This document shows positions 1 to 7,812 of a stretch of 16,605 nt of DNA, piece by piece. Every line of letters begins with the position of its first letter. Positions within the stretch are counted from its first letter, which is position 1. The stretch covers positions 1 through 16,605 of the forward strand of contig CAJUEI010000068.1 of the NCBI GenBank assembly GCA_910585255.1. Direction: 5' to 3'. The notes below the pieces were generated by a model. It was not told the DNA's origin and searched no databases. It was given only the letters and a program-made list of their open reading frames with translations. The translations under genes were made by a program, and so were the position numbers. The DNA comes from an uncultured Lachnospiraceae bacterium. Lineage in GTDB: Bacteria > Bacillota > Clostridia > Lachnospirales > Lachnospiraceae.

Positions 1-94
1 CCGTCCGGTTGGATATCCCTATATTCAGAGGCATTAGACTTTCTTGCTTTTTGGAGAGCGGAACGGCAGAAAGGGATCACGTTCCCTCTCTGGC
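1..94 (+). repeat. 3' part of a structured intergenic element (copy A, cut by window edge)
   Basis: This is the 3' third of the repeated element seen complete at 7843-8089 and 12187-12433. It contains the conserved CCGTCCGGTTGGAT segment at 1-14, the 3' arm of the second stem (CAGAGGCATTAGAC and following), GGAGAGCGGAAC, and the 3' arm of the basal stem ending CTCTGGC at 94, followed by the same C-rich flank (GTCCCCCTCCCCC). The 5' two thirds lie outside the window, so pairing cannot be checked here. It lies 32 bp beyond the end of the HPr-like gene and is convergent with it. Confidence 0.8.
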
Positions 95-126
95 GTCCCC
101 CTCCCCCATCTAATCAAACTAATCCA

Positions 127-390
127 TTATTCCCCCAATCCACTCTCAATCAATGCCACTATTCCCTTTAAATCTGCTTCCTCCGTCTCCCCTTCACATT
201 GTACCTCAATCTCTGTCCCACACTTTATCCCCGCCGCCATTAACTTCAAAATATTCTTCAGCGGAATTACCTTCTCCCCCACGATAATCTGCACCTGCGA
301 TCCACACTTTTTTGCCGCCTGCACCAATACTCCTGCTGGTCTAGCATGAAGTCCTGATTCATTCTTTACAACCACTTTCTGAGATACCAT
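127..390 (-). CDS. HPr-family PTS phosphocarrier with Asn at the Ser46 position
   Basis: An 87-residue protein of normal HPr length. It should carry phosphate from enzyme I to EIIA in the cytoplasm. The active-site segment SGLHARPAG places the phospho-accepting His at residue 15 with Arg17 and Pro18, as in all HPr proteins. The helix segment that normally holds the regulatory serine reads PLKNILKLM, with Asn at residue 46, so HPr kinase/phosphorylase would have no Ser46 to modify. The C-terminus SGLGE resembles Bacillus HPr. It is the last gene of the mtlF operon, 20 bp after the dehydrogenase gene, with GAAGGA just before the ATG. It is therefore probably a pathway-dedicated HPr, not the general ptsH product. 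I am sure of the family; the dedicated role is inferred from context. Confidence 0.93.
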   Translation of the reverse strand: MVSQKVVVKNESGLHARPAGVLVQAAKKCGSQVQIIVGEKVIPLKNILKLMAAGIKCGTEIEVQCEGETEEADLKGIVALIESGLGE

Positions 391-410
391 AATCCTTCCC
401 CTTTCTCTTC

Positions 411-1676
411 CTACACCTCTACTCCAAAATGCTCAAACAACAGTTTCTCTGCTTCTGCACTCCACATTCCACGATTCTTCTTACATGCCTGATCCAATTT
501 TGCAAACAGCGGATCTGTCTTTCCCAATTCCTCAAAATCATCAATCGCCGTCAACGGCATATTAAACTGGGTATAAGTCAGCTTCTTTCCTCCAGGAATC
601 TTCGGCAGATTTAACGTTGCCTCTGCAATACTATCAATTCCTCCCACATGTGTCACCATAACCGCCGGTTCAATCTTCCCTGCTGCTGCAAGACGATTTG
701 CTTCAATTAAATCATCATTATTTCCTCCGGTCGTTCCCAAAATATGTGTACTGGTATAATGTGCATTATAAAGATTAATCTCCGCCTTAAACTGATTATC
801 TGTAGGACCAGCAAAGAAATTCATACACCCATCAAATGCCAGCAGCTTATCTCCCATCTCTGCTACTTGCCGGTTCGGTACATAGACAAATACATCATCA
901 TATCCATGTCCTTCTGTTATTCCCATCAATTCTTCCACCGGATTTTCCATCTTAGCCGTATTTACATAAAACAGTTCCACCCCGTTTTTCTTTGCCTGCT
1001 CCTCTGAGATCATCTCTTTTGCCCGTGCAATCCGATCATCACTGACATCCGTAACCACAATCCTCTTTGGGCGATTCTCAAATTGAATTCCATAGCTCAC
1101 TGCCCCAAGTCCCATCGGTCCGCAGCCGCCCATAATCAAAATATTTCCATTTTCCTTTGTACCCATCGCATGATCATAATTTCTCTTATTTGTATGATAA
1201 TTAGCATGATATCCGCCGATAATACAACTCATCGGCTCTCCAAGAGAAGCCTCAAAAAAACTGTCTCCCTCATAGTTCATCAGACATCCCAGCTCCATTA
1301 CCTCATGAGGAATAATGCAGTATGTACAAGCACCACCAAAAAACTCATAGGAATATCCCGGAGATGCTAAACTTCCCTTGTAATTCAATGCTGGCTGCTG
1401 TGCAAACTTCTGCCCCGGATGAAACTGATCCTTCCACTTTGCCCCTACCTCTACAATCACTCCTGCAAACTCGTGCCCGATAATAATCGGATTGGTATCG
1501 ATATTCTGCGGTGCCCTTTTATGCTTCTTTCCCTGCTCAACCAATTTATAAGTAGACATACAGATACTATCGCTGATTACCTTAACCAAAATTTCATCTT
1601 CCTTAATCTTCGGCAACTCAAACTCTTCCAGCCTTAAATCTCTCTCTCCATACATTCTGACTGCCTTTGTTTTCAT
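411..1676 (-). CDS. SorE-like zinc-dependent polyol-phosphate dehydrogenase (L-sorbose-1-phosphate reductase family)
   Basis: A 421-residue medium-chain dehydrogenase. By recall it matches enterobacterial L-sorbose-1-phosphate reductase (SorE) along most of its length: the start KAVRMYGERDLRLEEFELP, PIIIGHEFAGVI, DGCMNFFAGP, TGGNNDDL and GGKKLTYT all have close counterparts. Likely catalytic zinc ligands are Cys39, His68-Glu69 and Glu147; the four-cysteine structural zinc lobe is absent, as in SorE. The Rossmann motif GGCGPMG is at about 183-189, with Asp210 at the end of the next strand. SorE interconverts L-sorbose-1-P and D-glucitol-6-P, acting on the carbon next to the phosphorylated one. 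Here the gene sits between a 1-phosphofructokinase and an HPr gene in a mannitol-type PTS operon with no mtlD, so mannitol-1-P to fructose-1-P is a plausible reaction (inference). AGGTG precedes the ATG. Sorbitol-phosphate or another hexitol phosphate remains possible as substrate. Confidence 0.85.
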   Translation of the reverse strand: MKTKAVRMYGERDLRLEEFELPKIKEDEILVKVISDSICMSTYKLVEQGKKHKRAPQNIDTNPIIIGHEFAGVIVEVGAKWKDQFHPGQKFAQQPALNYKGSLASPGYSYEFFGGACTYCIIPHEVMELGCLMNYEGDSFFEASLGEPMSCIIGGYHANYHTNKRNYDHAMGTKENGNILIMGGCGPMGLGAVSYGIQFENRPKRIVVTDVSDDRIARAKEMISEEQAKKNGVELFYVNTAKMENPVEELMGITEGHGYDDVFVYVPNRQVAEMGDKLLAFDGCMNFFAGPTDNQFKAEINLYNAHYTSTHILGTTGGNNDDLIEANRLAAAGKIEPAVMVTHVGGIDSIAEATLNLPKIPGGKKLTYTQFNMPLTAIDDFEELGKTDPLFAKLDQACKKNRGMWSAEAEKLLFEHFGVEV

Positions 1677-1740
1677 ACTTGCACCTATCCTTTCTTATCT
1701 TTTAATCTCTGTCACTCTTATTTTACCTACGTTATTTTAT

Positions 1741-2673
1741 CTATATTATTTTTTCTATTTCTACCTGATCCATCAAAGAATCCACAACCTCTCTTGCCGG
1801 AGGTTTTGTTCCAATGGTCGTAACCGCTCCAGCAGAAACAGCCATACACATCTTAACGGTATCTTCCATCGACATCTTCTGATCCCATGCATAAGAAAGT
1901 CCCGCTACCATTGCATCTCCTGCTCCCACGGTAGAATGAGCTTTTACTTTTAATCCCTGACATCTCACCCGATACTCTTCTTTCAAAAAGATTGCACCTC
2001 TTTTTCCCATAGAAACCGCAACCATTCCAATTCCCTTTTTCATCAGTTTCTCGGCGATCAGAACCAATTCCTGTTCCGAAGCAATATAATCCATAGCGGC
2101 ATACTGCTCTAATTCCACCCGATTAGGCTTAATAATATCCGGTTTTGCCTCCAAAGCCTTGGCAAAAAGCTCCCCATCCGCATCTAATAAAACCTTCGCT
2201 CCCTTTCGGTGCACCCGCTCAATAATTTTTCCATAGATATCTTTTTCCACTCCGCTTGGTACACTTCCTGCCAGTACAAATAGTGTCCCCTCTGCTGCAT
2301 ATCCATCCAGTTTTTCTAAAAGTGCCTGGATATCTGCTTCACTGACAACAGGTCCTGGTTCATTTAATTCTGTTAATTCACCGCTTTTTTCAAAAACTTT
2401 TGTATTGGTTCGAGTCTCTCCGCTGACTTCAATAAAATCATTTTGGATCTGCCACTCCTCCATTACATTTTGAATCACCTTTCCAGTATTTCCAGCAATA
2501 AAACCAGTTGCAATACTGTTTCCCCCTAACTCATGGATTGTTTTTGAAACATTAATTCCCTTCCCCCCGGCATCCAATTCCACATGCTTAATTCGATTCA
2601 ATCCCCCGCACTCTAACTGGTCAATATCTACCGTCTTATCAATTGCTGGATTCATTGTGACTGTAACAATCAT
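1741..2673 (-). CDS. fruK: PfkB-family 1-phosphofructokinase
   Basis: A 310-residue ribokinase/PfkB-family sugar kinase of typical FruK/LacC length. Its N-terminus MIVTVTMNPAIDKTV is characteristic of 1-phosphofructokinase and tagatose-6-P kinase. The first PfkB signature GGKGINVS is at 36-43. The C-terminal signature STVGAGDAMVAG is at 247-258, with the catalytic base Asp253 and the GAGD anion hole. The expected reaction is fructose-1-P + ATP to fructose-1,6-bisphosphate. The start overlaps the mtlF stop by 4 bp (ATGA), and the ribosome site AGGAGGAGAA lies inside mtlF, so translation is coupled. It lies between EIIA and a SorE-like dehydrogenase, with no fructose PTS nearby. The ketose-1-P it uses may thus come from a hexitol-1-P. 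Tagatose-6-P kinase activity is the main alternative. Confidence 0.88.
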   Translation of the reverse strand: MIVTVTMNPAIDKTVDIDQLECGGLNRIKHVELDAGGKGINVSKTIHELGGNSIATGFIAGNTGKVIQNVMEEWQIQNDFIEVSGETRTNTKVFEKSGELTELNEPGPVVSEADIQALLEKLDGYAAEGTLFVLAGSVPSGVEKDIYGKIIERVHRKGAKVLLDADGELFAKALEAKPDIIKPNRVELEQYAAMDYIASEQELVLIAEKLMKKGIGMVAVSMGKRGAIFLKEEYRVRCQGLKVKAHSTVGAGDAMVAGLSYAWDQKMSMEDTVKMCMAVSAGAVTTIGTKPPAREVVDSLMDQVEIEKII

Positions 2674-3149
2674 GCAACTTCTCCTCCTTTTAGCATCTCA
2701 TAAACTTCCTGTGCATCAGCTGAAACCAAACGTTCCATAAAATCATCCTCTAAAGCAAGCTCTGCTACCACCGACAAAATCTTCAGATGTTCTTCTCCTA
2801 CACCGGCAATTCCAACTACTGCCTTTACCTGTTCTCCATCCCAATCTGTCCCATCTGGAAAAATCATCACTGCTATTCCAGAAGCTTTAATCTCTTTTTT
2901 CGCCTCTTCTACTCCATGCGGCAAAGCCAATTCATTTCCCATATAAGTAGAAAAACTTTCCTCTCTTTTTACCATTGCATCCACATAAGACTGATTGACA
3001 TATCCGGTATCTACCAGCATCTGTCCCACTGTACGAATCACATTTTCTTTCTTATCTGCCTTACAGTTAATCTTTACATTTTCTGGATATAAAAGCTCTA
3101 ACTTCTTTTCACTATTCTCTTCCTTTTTTGCCTTTTTCTGAAAAAACAT
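2670..3149 (-). CDS. mtlF: PTS mannitol-type EIIA component (MtlF)
   Basis: A 159-residue stand-alone EIIA of the mannitol/fructose class. It passes phosphate from HPr to the EIIB domain of the membrane transporters. The active-site histidine is His78 in GNELALPHG. Later blocks KAVVGIAGVGEEHLKILS and the C-terminal helix fit the fold. An extra lysine/glutamate-rich N-terminal stretch of about 18 residues (MFFQKKAKKEENSEKK) precedes the domain. A strong AAGGAGG lies before the ATG. It is first in the operon mtlF-pfkB-dehydrogenase-HPr and has its own promoter and operator-like site upstream (3260-3329). Neither EIICB in the window carries a fused EIIA, so this protein probably serves both. Confidence 0.93.
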   Translation of the reverse strand: MFFQKKAKKEENSEKKLELLYPENVKINCKADKKENVIRTVGQMLVDTGYVNQSYVDAMVKREESFSTYMGNELALPHGVEEAKKEIKASGIAVMIFPDGTDWDGEQVKAVVGIAGVGEEHLKILSVVAELALEDDFMERLVSADAQEVYEMLKGGEVA

Positions 3150-3259
3150 CTTGCATCCTCCTTAATCTTTTAATTATTTCTTTTCTTTTTTCCGCTGCGG
3201 TATCTTTTAATCAATTTCTTAACACTTTTCTTTTTTTCTCTCTTATTTTCTATAGTCTT

Positions 3260-3289
3260 ATTATAACTACACTTTCACTTATTTTTCAA
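3260..3289 (-). promoter_or_regulatory. Promoter of the mtlF operon
   Basis: On the minus strand, -35 TTGAAA (3284-3289), an 18-bp spacer, then -10 TATAAT (3260-3265), followed by AAGACTAT. The mtlA promoter at 9585-9614 has the same -35, spacer length, -10 and downstream octamer. The expected start near 3253 gives a leader of about 100 nt. Confidence 0.75.
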
Positions 3290-3306
3290 TTCAAAGAAGA
3301 TAGGGT

Positions 3307-3329
3307 TTGGCACCATCCAATAGCGTCAA
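3307..3329 (-). promoter_or_regulatory. Candidate MtlR operator upstream of mtlF
   Basis: A 23-bp imperfect palindrome reading TTGACGC on the minus strand, 9 bp, then GTGCCAA. It ends exactly 17 bp upstream of the -35 box. The half-sites resemble the TTGNCAC...GTGNCAA type of site described for Bacillus MtlR, though with a wider centre. The matching site before mtlA has the same length and distance. Confidence 0.6.
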
Positions 3330-3334
3330 TTTTA

Positions 3335-3386
3335 TTTTTTTAACCTCATCAAGTAGCGAAGCGGATTGCGAATATCCGATTTGACT
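3335..3386 (+). repeat. Short interspersed repeat of about 50 bp (copy 1)
   Basis: It reads TTTTTTAACCTCATCAAG, then AGCGAAGCGGATT, then CGAATATCCGATTTGACT. A closely similar sequence lies in inverted orientation at 12081-12130. The two align with small indels over about 50 bp. It contains a small inverted repeat, CGGAT/ATCCG. It lies immediately beyond the mtlF operator, between mtlF and the mtlR terminator. The function is unknown. Confidence 0.6.
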
Positions 3387-3397
3387 CTTTACACAGC

Positions 3398-3427
3398 AAA
3401 AGAGCTGTTATACAACAGCTCTTTTTT
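3398..3427. terminator. Hairpin terminator after mtlR
   Basis: A perfect 12-bp stem (AAAAGAGCTGTT at 3398-3409 with AACAGCTCTTTT at 3414-3425) closes a 4-nt loop and has T-runs on both strands. It lies 11 bp past the mtlR stop and separates mtlR from the mtlF promoter. The plus-strand T-run is longer, so it can act in both directions. Confidence 0.8.
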
Positions 3428-3437
3428 CCTATACTCT

Positions 3438-5540
3438 CTATATTCGATTTAAATACTGATTAAAAAACAGCCGCAGATGTTCCGAAAGTCCCATCCGTAT
3501 TTCTTCCTTCTCCCCCTTAATAACTGTATCCAAAAAAGTGTAATCCTCAATTAAAACACTGCTGATATGCCCCAGTATTTCACTGTTTACCCGAATATTT
3601 TCATCCACAGGAAGCAGCATAACCAACACCACCTGTATTCCTTTAAAATAAGGATTGCAAAAAGTACCCCTATCCCTAGTAACACAAACACTAAAGCTTG
3701 GTCGTAAAACCCCCTTTGTCCGTGTATGCAAAAGCCCAAATCCAAACTCTGCAAAAATCTGACTTCCCAGTTTCTCTCTCCGTTCAATATCCTCTTGAAT
3801 CATCATCTGCTGATCCCGATAAGGAGACATTTTCTCTGAAACAGCAATTACCAACTCTTCAAATGTCAAATCGTTGCTTACTCGAAACACCTCCATATAC
3901 CGCAGAATCGTTTTAATCTGCATTGCCAAAATATTTACCTGTTCTAATTCCATCATAAATCGTGTCTCTTCCTGTTCTTTTTTCGGAATCCGTTCATAAT
4001 AAAAGATCTTCTGTCTGATTTTTTCAATATCCTCATTATTTAGTAAAGGATTTACTTGTATCACATCTATATCTACATCCACATCTGCCGATTTTAATGC
4101 AATACTGCTGACAAAAAAGTCCATCTTTCCTGCTATATAGGGTGTAATATCACTCTGCCCATAGGTCTCCATCTGTATCCGTTCCCGAAATATCCTATCC
4201 AGCTTTGTCAGCATCAGTCTAGAAATTCCTATTCCACTCGCACATACTACTCCCACTGTTACTCTTCGGATATTTTCCTTTTTTCCTTCCATCCTTACCT
4301 GTGCCGCTCCAAAATGAATCGTCAAAAATCCGATTTCTGTTTCTGGAATCGGCTTTCCCATCCACTCTTCCAATACAGCAGCCGCACGCCTGCTGCGTTC
4401 AAAAATATCTGGATAAGATTGTTTTATATCCTCCAGTACAGGATTTGCAATTTTCATATCATACAAAAGCCGTACAAAAGTAGGCTGCAGATGTGCCAAA
4501 AGTCCTTGTATAAACTCATTATCCTGTTTAATTGCAAATGCATTTTCACTGTCATAAGCATTAATCATTTCATTTATCAAATCCAGCAGTTCCTTTCGCT
4601 CCACCTCAATCGTTTTCTGCCCATTCCATTCAATCCCCTGATGTTTTGCCCCCTTAATATGAAGACAAATATACACGATCTCAATTTCTGGTATCTCCAA
4701 CGCAAACTCTGCTTCTAACCGTTTTACAATTTCTTTTGCCAGAAGATACTCTTCATCCTCTGCTATCTGACTGCACCAACTCTCCCTCTGTTCCATAATC
4801 TCATTTTTTAAAATTCGGCTCATCGCAATAGAAATATGAAGCACCAATCCCATATAAGAACTATCCGTCAGTGTCAGCATCCGCTTATCCTCTATTGCAG
4901 ACAGACAGTTTACCACCCTCTTTAAAATTGTCTCATTTAAAATCTGCCCAATACTGCTGCCGTAAATTACCGAAATTTCCTTTTCCGACTCCTCCATCTC
5001 ATAGGATTCCCGAATCACCTGTGTATCAATATTTTCCTCAATAAATGTCCGAATTGCCCTGCGATAATCTTTCTCCGTCCCATTTACTTCAATCCCGCTT
5101 CCCGGTTTTCTTGTCACAATCAGATGCTGTTCTCCTAACCATCCTTCTACCGCCTCTAAGTCAGTACTAATCGTTGCCTCACTCACCTGAAATTGACTGG
5201 CATAATAAAACAGTTTTTTCAATCCCTTATTCTTCAATATCTCTAAAATCAAACGTTTGCGGCGTTCTTCCCGATTAGTCACATCATAGTTATCCTTCTG
5301 TCTTAACTCTGCCAGCAATTTCTGCTTATCCTCTTCACTGCCTGCAATCCATACACCCCTTCCGGTCTTTGTCTCAAATGTAATCCGATACTGCCTTAAA
5401 CTACTCCCAATATACTCTAATTCCCGCTGTACTGTCCGTTTACTGACACCAATCCGCTGTGCCAGTTCCTTTACCGGAATCACTCCCCCATCTTCCAACA
5501 TAATCATTAGAATCTGTTTTAACCGTGGTGTCAGATCCAT
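3438..5540 (-). CDS. mtlR: MtlR-type PRD transcriptional activator (BglG/MtlR family)
   Basis: A 700-residue multidomain regulator matching the mannitol activator MtlR in size and layout. An N-terminal helix-turn-helix (about 1-60, with VKELAQRIGVSKRTVQREL) is followed by a second winged-helix-like region (about 90-165). PRD1 has conserved His235 and His294, and PRD2 has His350 and His409. An EIIB(Gat)-like domain has Cys433 in VVCASGIGIS, and a C-terminal EIIA-like domain has His605 in FGFGLLHTRTKG. In Bacillus MtlR, HPr-dependent phosphorylation of PRD2 activates, while EIIA-dependent phosphorylation of the EIIB-like domain inactivates; all the matching residues are present here. The start overlaps the preceding EIICB gene by 10 bp, with GGAGGAGAGGA inside that gene. 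Its likely targets are the twin promoters before mtlA and mtlF. Confidence 0.92.
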   Translation of the reverse strand: MDLTPRLKQILMIMLEDGGVIPVKELAQRIGVSKRTVQRELEYIGSSLRQYRITFETKTGRGVWIAGSEEDKQKLLAELRQKDNYDVTNREERRKRLILEILKNKGLKKLFYYASQFQVSEATISTDLEAVEGWLGEQHLIVTRKPGSGIEVNGTEKDYRRAIRTFIEENIDTQVIRESYEMEESEKEISVIYGSSIGQILNETILKRVVNCLSAIEDKRMLTLTDSSYMGLVLHISIAMSRILKNEIMEQRESWCSQIAEDEEYLLAKEIVKRLEAEFALEIPEIEIVYICLHIKGAKHQGIEWNGQKTIEVERKELLDLINEMINAYDSENAFAIKQDNEFIQGLLAHLQPTFVRLLYDMKIANPVLEDIKQSYPDIFERSRRAAAVLEEWMGKPIPETEIGFLTIHFGAAQVRMEGKKENIRRVTVGVVCASGIGISRLMLTKLDRIFRERIQMETYGQSDITPYIAGKMDFFVSSIALKSADVDVDIDVIQVNPLLNNEDIEKIRQKIFYYERIPKKEQEETRFMMELEQVNILAMQIKTILRYMEVFRVSNDLTFEELVIAVSEKMSPYRDQQMMIQEDIERREKLGSQIFAEFGFGLLHTRTKGVLRPSFSVCVTRDRGTFCNPYFKGIQVVLVMLLPVDENIRVNSEILGHISSVLIEDYTFLDTVIKGEKEEIRMGLSEHLRLFFNQYLNRI

Positions 5541-7000
5541 TCCTCTCCTCCGCCTCTCTCCTGGATTTCTTTTAAAATCATCAAATACTCTGCCTGATCC
5601 AATAGATTTTCCACCGTATAGATCTCTGCTTTTACCCTCTGCATTGCCAATTCTTTAAAATCCCTCTGGCAGATCACAATCTTAACATCTTCTGGAATCT
5701 GATCGGATGCATAGGCAGAAACTTCTATCTCTGCTATTCCCATCTCCTTTAATTTTCTGCGAAATAAGGCCGCCCCAATCGCACTTGATCCCACTCCTGC
5801 ATTACAAATTACACCAATTTTCTGCACCATCTTTTCCTCCATTTTCCCATCTGTCTCCTGTTCTGTTCCCTTTACTATTTCCCTATCTTTTATGTACAAA
5901 CCACATTTCTCTTCCCCTGTCCTATCATTCCGCTCTTTTAATAACTCTTTCTGCCCTTCTGTTCTCTTTTTCCATCTTATCTGCACCCTTAAAATCAACA
6001 CAGCCAGTACCGCCGATACTGCGGCTGATACCAAAATCCCTAACAACACACTCCCCACCCGATTTTTTGTACTCAACAACAAAATAATCAAAATACTTCC
6101 AGGAGAAATCGCCCCGGTCGCTGCAGCCTGAAAAGCAGAAAAACAAAAATTGCCTGCTGCCCCTCCTCCGATTAATGCAAAAATCAGCCAAACATTCGAA
6201 AGAACAATAGGAAAATAAATCTCATGTACTCCCCCGACCAACTCTACAAATATAGACGAAAAATACTCCTTTCTTTTCTCCTTTTTACAGCTATAAAGAG
6301 CCAGTAAAATCCCAAGCCCTGGTCCTGGATTTGTCTCCAATAAAAACAAAAGCGATTCCCCTGTCTGTTCTGCCTGCTGCATCCCAAGCGGAAGCAAAAT
6401 CCCATGATTAATACTATTATTTAAAAACAACACTTTTGCCGGCTCGATAATCACACTAAGCAAAAAAATCAGCCGCTGCTCAATCAAAAAATTTATCCCT
6501 GCAGAGAGTACACTCACCACTGCCGACAAAATCGGAGCTGCAATATAAAATGAAAAAATCGCCATAACACTTCCCGTCAATGCAACCGCTATATTGCGTA
6601 TCAGCATCTCCAATCCGCTCTTTCCTCTTTCTACAATAGGCTCTAACACTTTCTCCCAAAGCATACCGCTCAGCGGTCCGCATAACATAGCAAATAAAAT
6701 ACCGCTTGCCGCATCCGCCAGAAGTATTCCTGCCGTTGCCATCACTGCAATAACACCTCCAGCATAGAGCTGATTCGCATTTCTTCCTAAATTTCGTCTT
6801 TGATTTCCCGCTGTATAAGCAATCAAAATCGGAATCACAGCCTGATAAACAAACTGAGAAATGGCATAAATATTTCTATTCGGCATCCATCCGTAATCTC
6901 CAAAAACCACAGATAAAATACCCACAAAAATAAATATGCCAATCGAATCAATCATAATTTTACTATAAAATTGACCAAATCTATATATAAATTTTCTCAT
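5531..7000 (-). CDS. Divergent mannitol-type PTS EIICB, translationally coupled to mtlR
   Basis: A 489-residue membrane transporter. The EIIC part (about 15-340) has the mannitol-family signatures EPAKVLFLNNSINHGI (186-201), TNPGPGLGI and GGVHEIYFP with Glu260. A charged linker of about 50 residues leads to an EIIB domain with phospho-Cys399 in VICNAGVGSS. Compared with the other EIICB in the window, the N-terminal MPNIGAFIAWG block is replaced by IDSIGIFIFVG, and the cytoplasmic loop after AYTAG has a different, longer sequence. It may thus carry another hexitol, or serve mainly to sense substrate for MtlR. Its start has AGGTGG 6 bp before the ATG. It forms a two-gene operon with mtlR, with which it overlaps. 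Confidence 0.9.
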   Translation of the reverse strand: MRKFIYRFGQFYSKIMIDSIGIFIFVGILSVVFGDYGWMPNRNIYAISQFVYQAVIPILIAYTAGNQRRNLGRNANQLYAGGVIAVMATAGILLADAASGILFAMLCGPLSGMLWEKVLEPIVERGKSGLEMLIRNIAVALTGSVMAIFSFYIAAPILSAVVSVLSAGINFLIEQRLIFLLSVIIEPAKVLFLNNSINHGILLPLGMQQAEQTGESLLFLLETNPGPGLGILLALYSCKKEKRKEYFSSIFVELVGGVHEIYFPIVLSNVWLIFALIGGGAAGNFCFSAFQAAATGAISPGSILIILLLSTKNRVGSVLLGILVSAAVSAVLAVLILRVQIRWKKRTEGQKELLKERNDRTGEEKCGLYIKDREIVKGTEQETDGKMEEKMVQKIGVICNAGVGSSAIGAALFRRKLKEMGIAEIEVSAYASDQIPEDVKIVICQRDFKELAMQRVKAEIYTVENLLDQAEYLMILKEIQERGGGEEWI

Positions 7001-7047
7001 TCTTTGCCACCTATACTACACACTATCTTTCTTTTTTAAACAACCTT

Positions 7048-7056
7048 ATTATAACA
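7048..7056 (-). promoter_or_regulatory. Extended -10 promoter of the EIICB-mtlR operon
   Basis: The minus strand reads TGTTATAAT, an extended -10 box, 47 bp upstream of the EIICB start. A weak -35 (TAGAAA) lies 17 bp further up. I see no copy of the 23-bp operator here, so mtlR expression may be constitutive or controlled otherwise. Confidence 0.55.
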
Positions 7057-7131
7057 TAAGCAGCATTTTATTTCTACTATTCTCGCATCTTCTAGATAGT
7101 GTAAATTTACCTTCTATTCCCCAAAGAGGAC

Positions 7132-7365
7132 GCCAGAGTGCATCAGGGGCACGCTGTTCCGCTCTCCGAGAAGTAAGAAGCTCTAAGACTTCTGAACTTA
7201 CATGCATCCAACCAGACGGACCGGGGTGCAATTCGCCCGTACAGCGGGCTAAACACACCCCTTTTTTTGCCATTCGAGAATGGCAAAAAATCCTAGTGAA
7301 TCGACAGAAGTCTAAGAGCTTCTAACTTCCTCCGAAGTCACAGCGTACCTCTGATGCACTCTGGC
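7132..7365 (-). repeat. Structured intergenic element, copy C (candidate structured RNA)
   Basis: A 234-bp element folding on the minus strand like the copies at 7843-8089 and 12187-12433. A basal stem of 26 bp pairs 7365-7340 with 7157-7132 (ends GCCAGAG/CTCTGGC). The second stem of 25 bp has the same two T-T mismatches as the other copies. Inside are an A/T-flanked hairpin (GCCATT/AATGGC), a GGGGTG/CACCCC stem and a GCCCG/CGGGC hairpin, then the conserved GGTTGGATG segment. The second stem differs in sequence from the other copies on both arms, so pairing is kept. It lies upstream of the EIICB-mtlR promoter in the same direction. Confidence 0.8.
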
Positions 7366-7430
7366 TGTATTACTCCACAATTTACGTTTCTTATCCTTCT
7401 CCTCCATAAATATATAAATCAAAAGTATAT

Positions 7431-7812
7431 AAAAACCATTCTAAATATATAAAAGAAACCCCCTCTATACATAATGAATCAAAACTTTCTAAGTCTATAA
7501 AATATCTTCTCTATGAATAATAAATCAAAAACTTTCTAAATCTATAAAAAAGCTTCTCTATGAATATATGAAACAAAAACTTTCTAAATCTATAAAAAGC
7601 TTCTCTATGGATGCATGAAGCAAAAACTTTCTAAATCTATAAAAAAGTTTCTCTATGGATGCATGAAGCAAAAACTTTCTAAATCTATAAAAAAGTTTCT
7701 CTATGGATGCATGAAGCAAAAACTTTCTAAATCTATAAAAAAATTTCTCTATGGATGCATGAAGCAAAAACTTTCTAAATCTATAAAAAAGCTTCTCTAT
7801 GGATGCATGAAG
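7431..7812 (+). repeat. 48-bp tandem repeat array
   Basis: About eight head-to-tail units, starting near 7431, 7480, 7526, 7574, 7621, 7669, 7717 and 7765. The unit begins CAAAAACTTTCTAAATCTAT and ends CTATGGATGCATGAAG. The four units from 7621 are almost identical, the two before them nearly so (one is 47 bp), and the two leftmost are clearly degraded, so the array decays from right to left. Because 48 is divisible by 3 and the unit lacks stops in some frames, open frames appear on both strands (such as MKQKLSKSIKKFLYGC repeated). There is no ribosome site or conserved start, so I do not call a gene. The array is AT-rich and lies between two inverted structured elements. Confidence 0.92.

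Noticed and set aside
4314..4718. Open frame of 134 residues on the plus strand within mtlR, and similar plus-strand frames at 9715-10188 and 13581-14003.
   Set aside because: They lie entirely opposite well-supported genes, have no recognisable motifs, and look like antisense shadows.
7431..7812. CRISPR array.
   Set aside because: The repeats are directly adjacent, with no unique spacers and no cas genes nearby.
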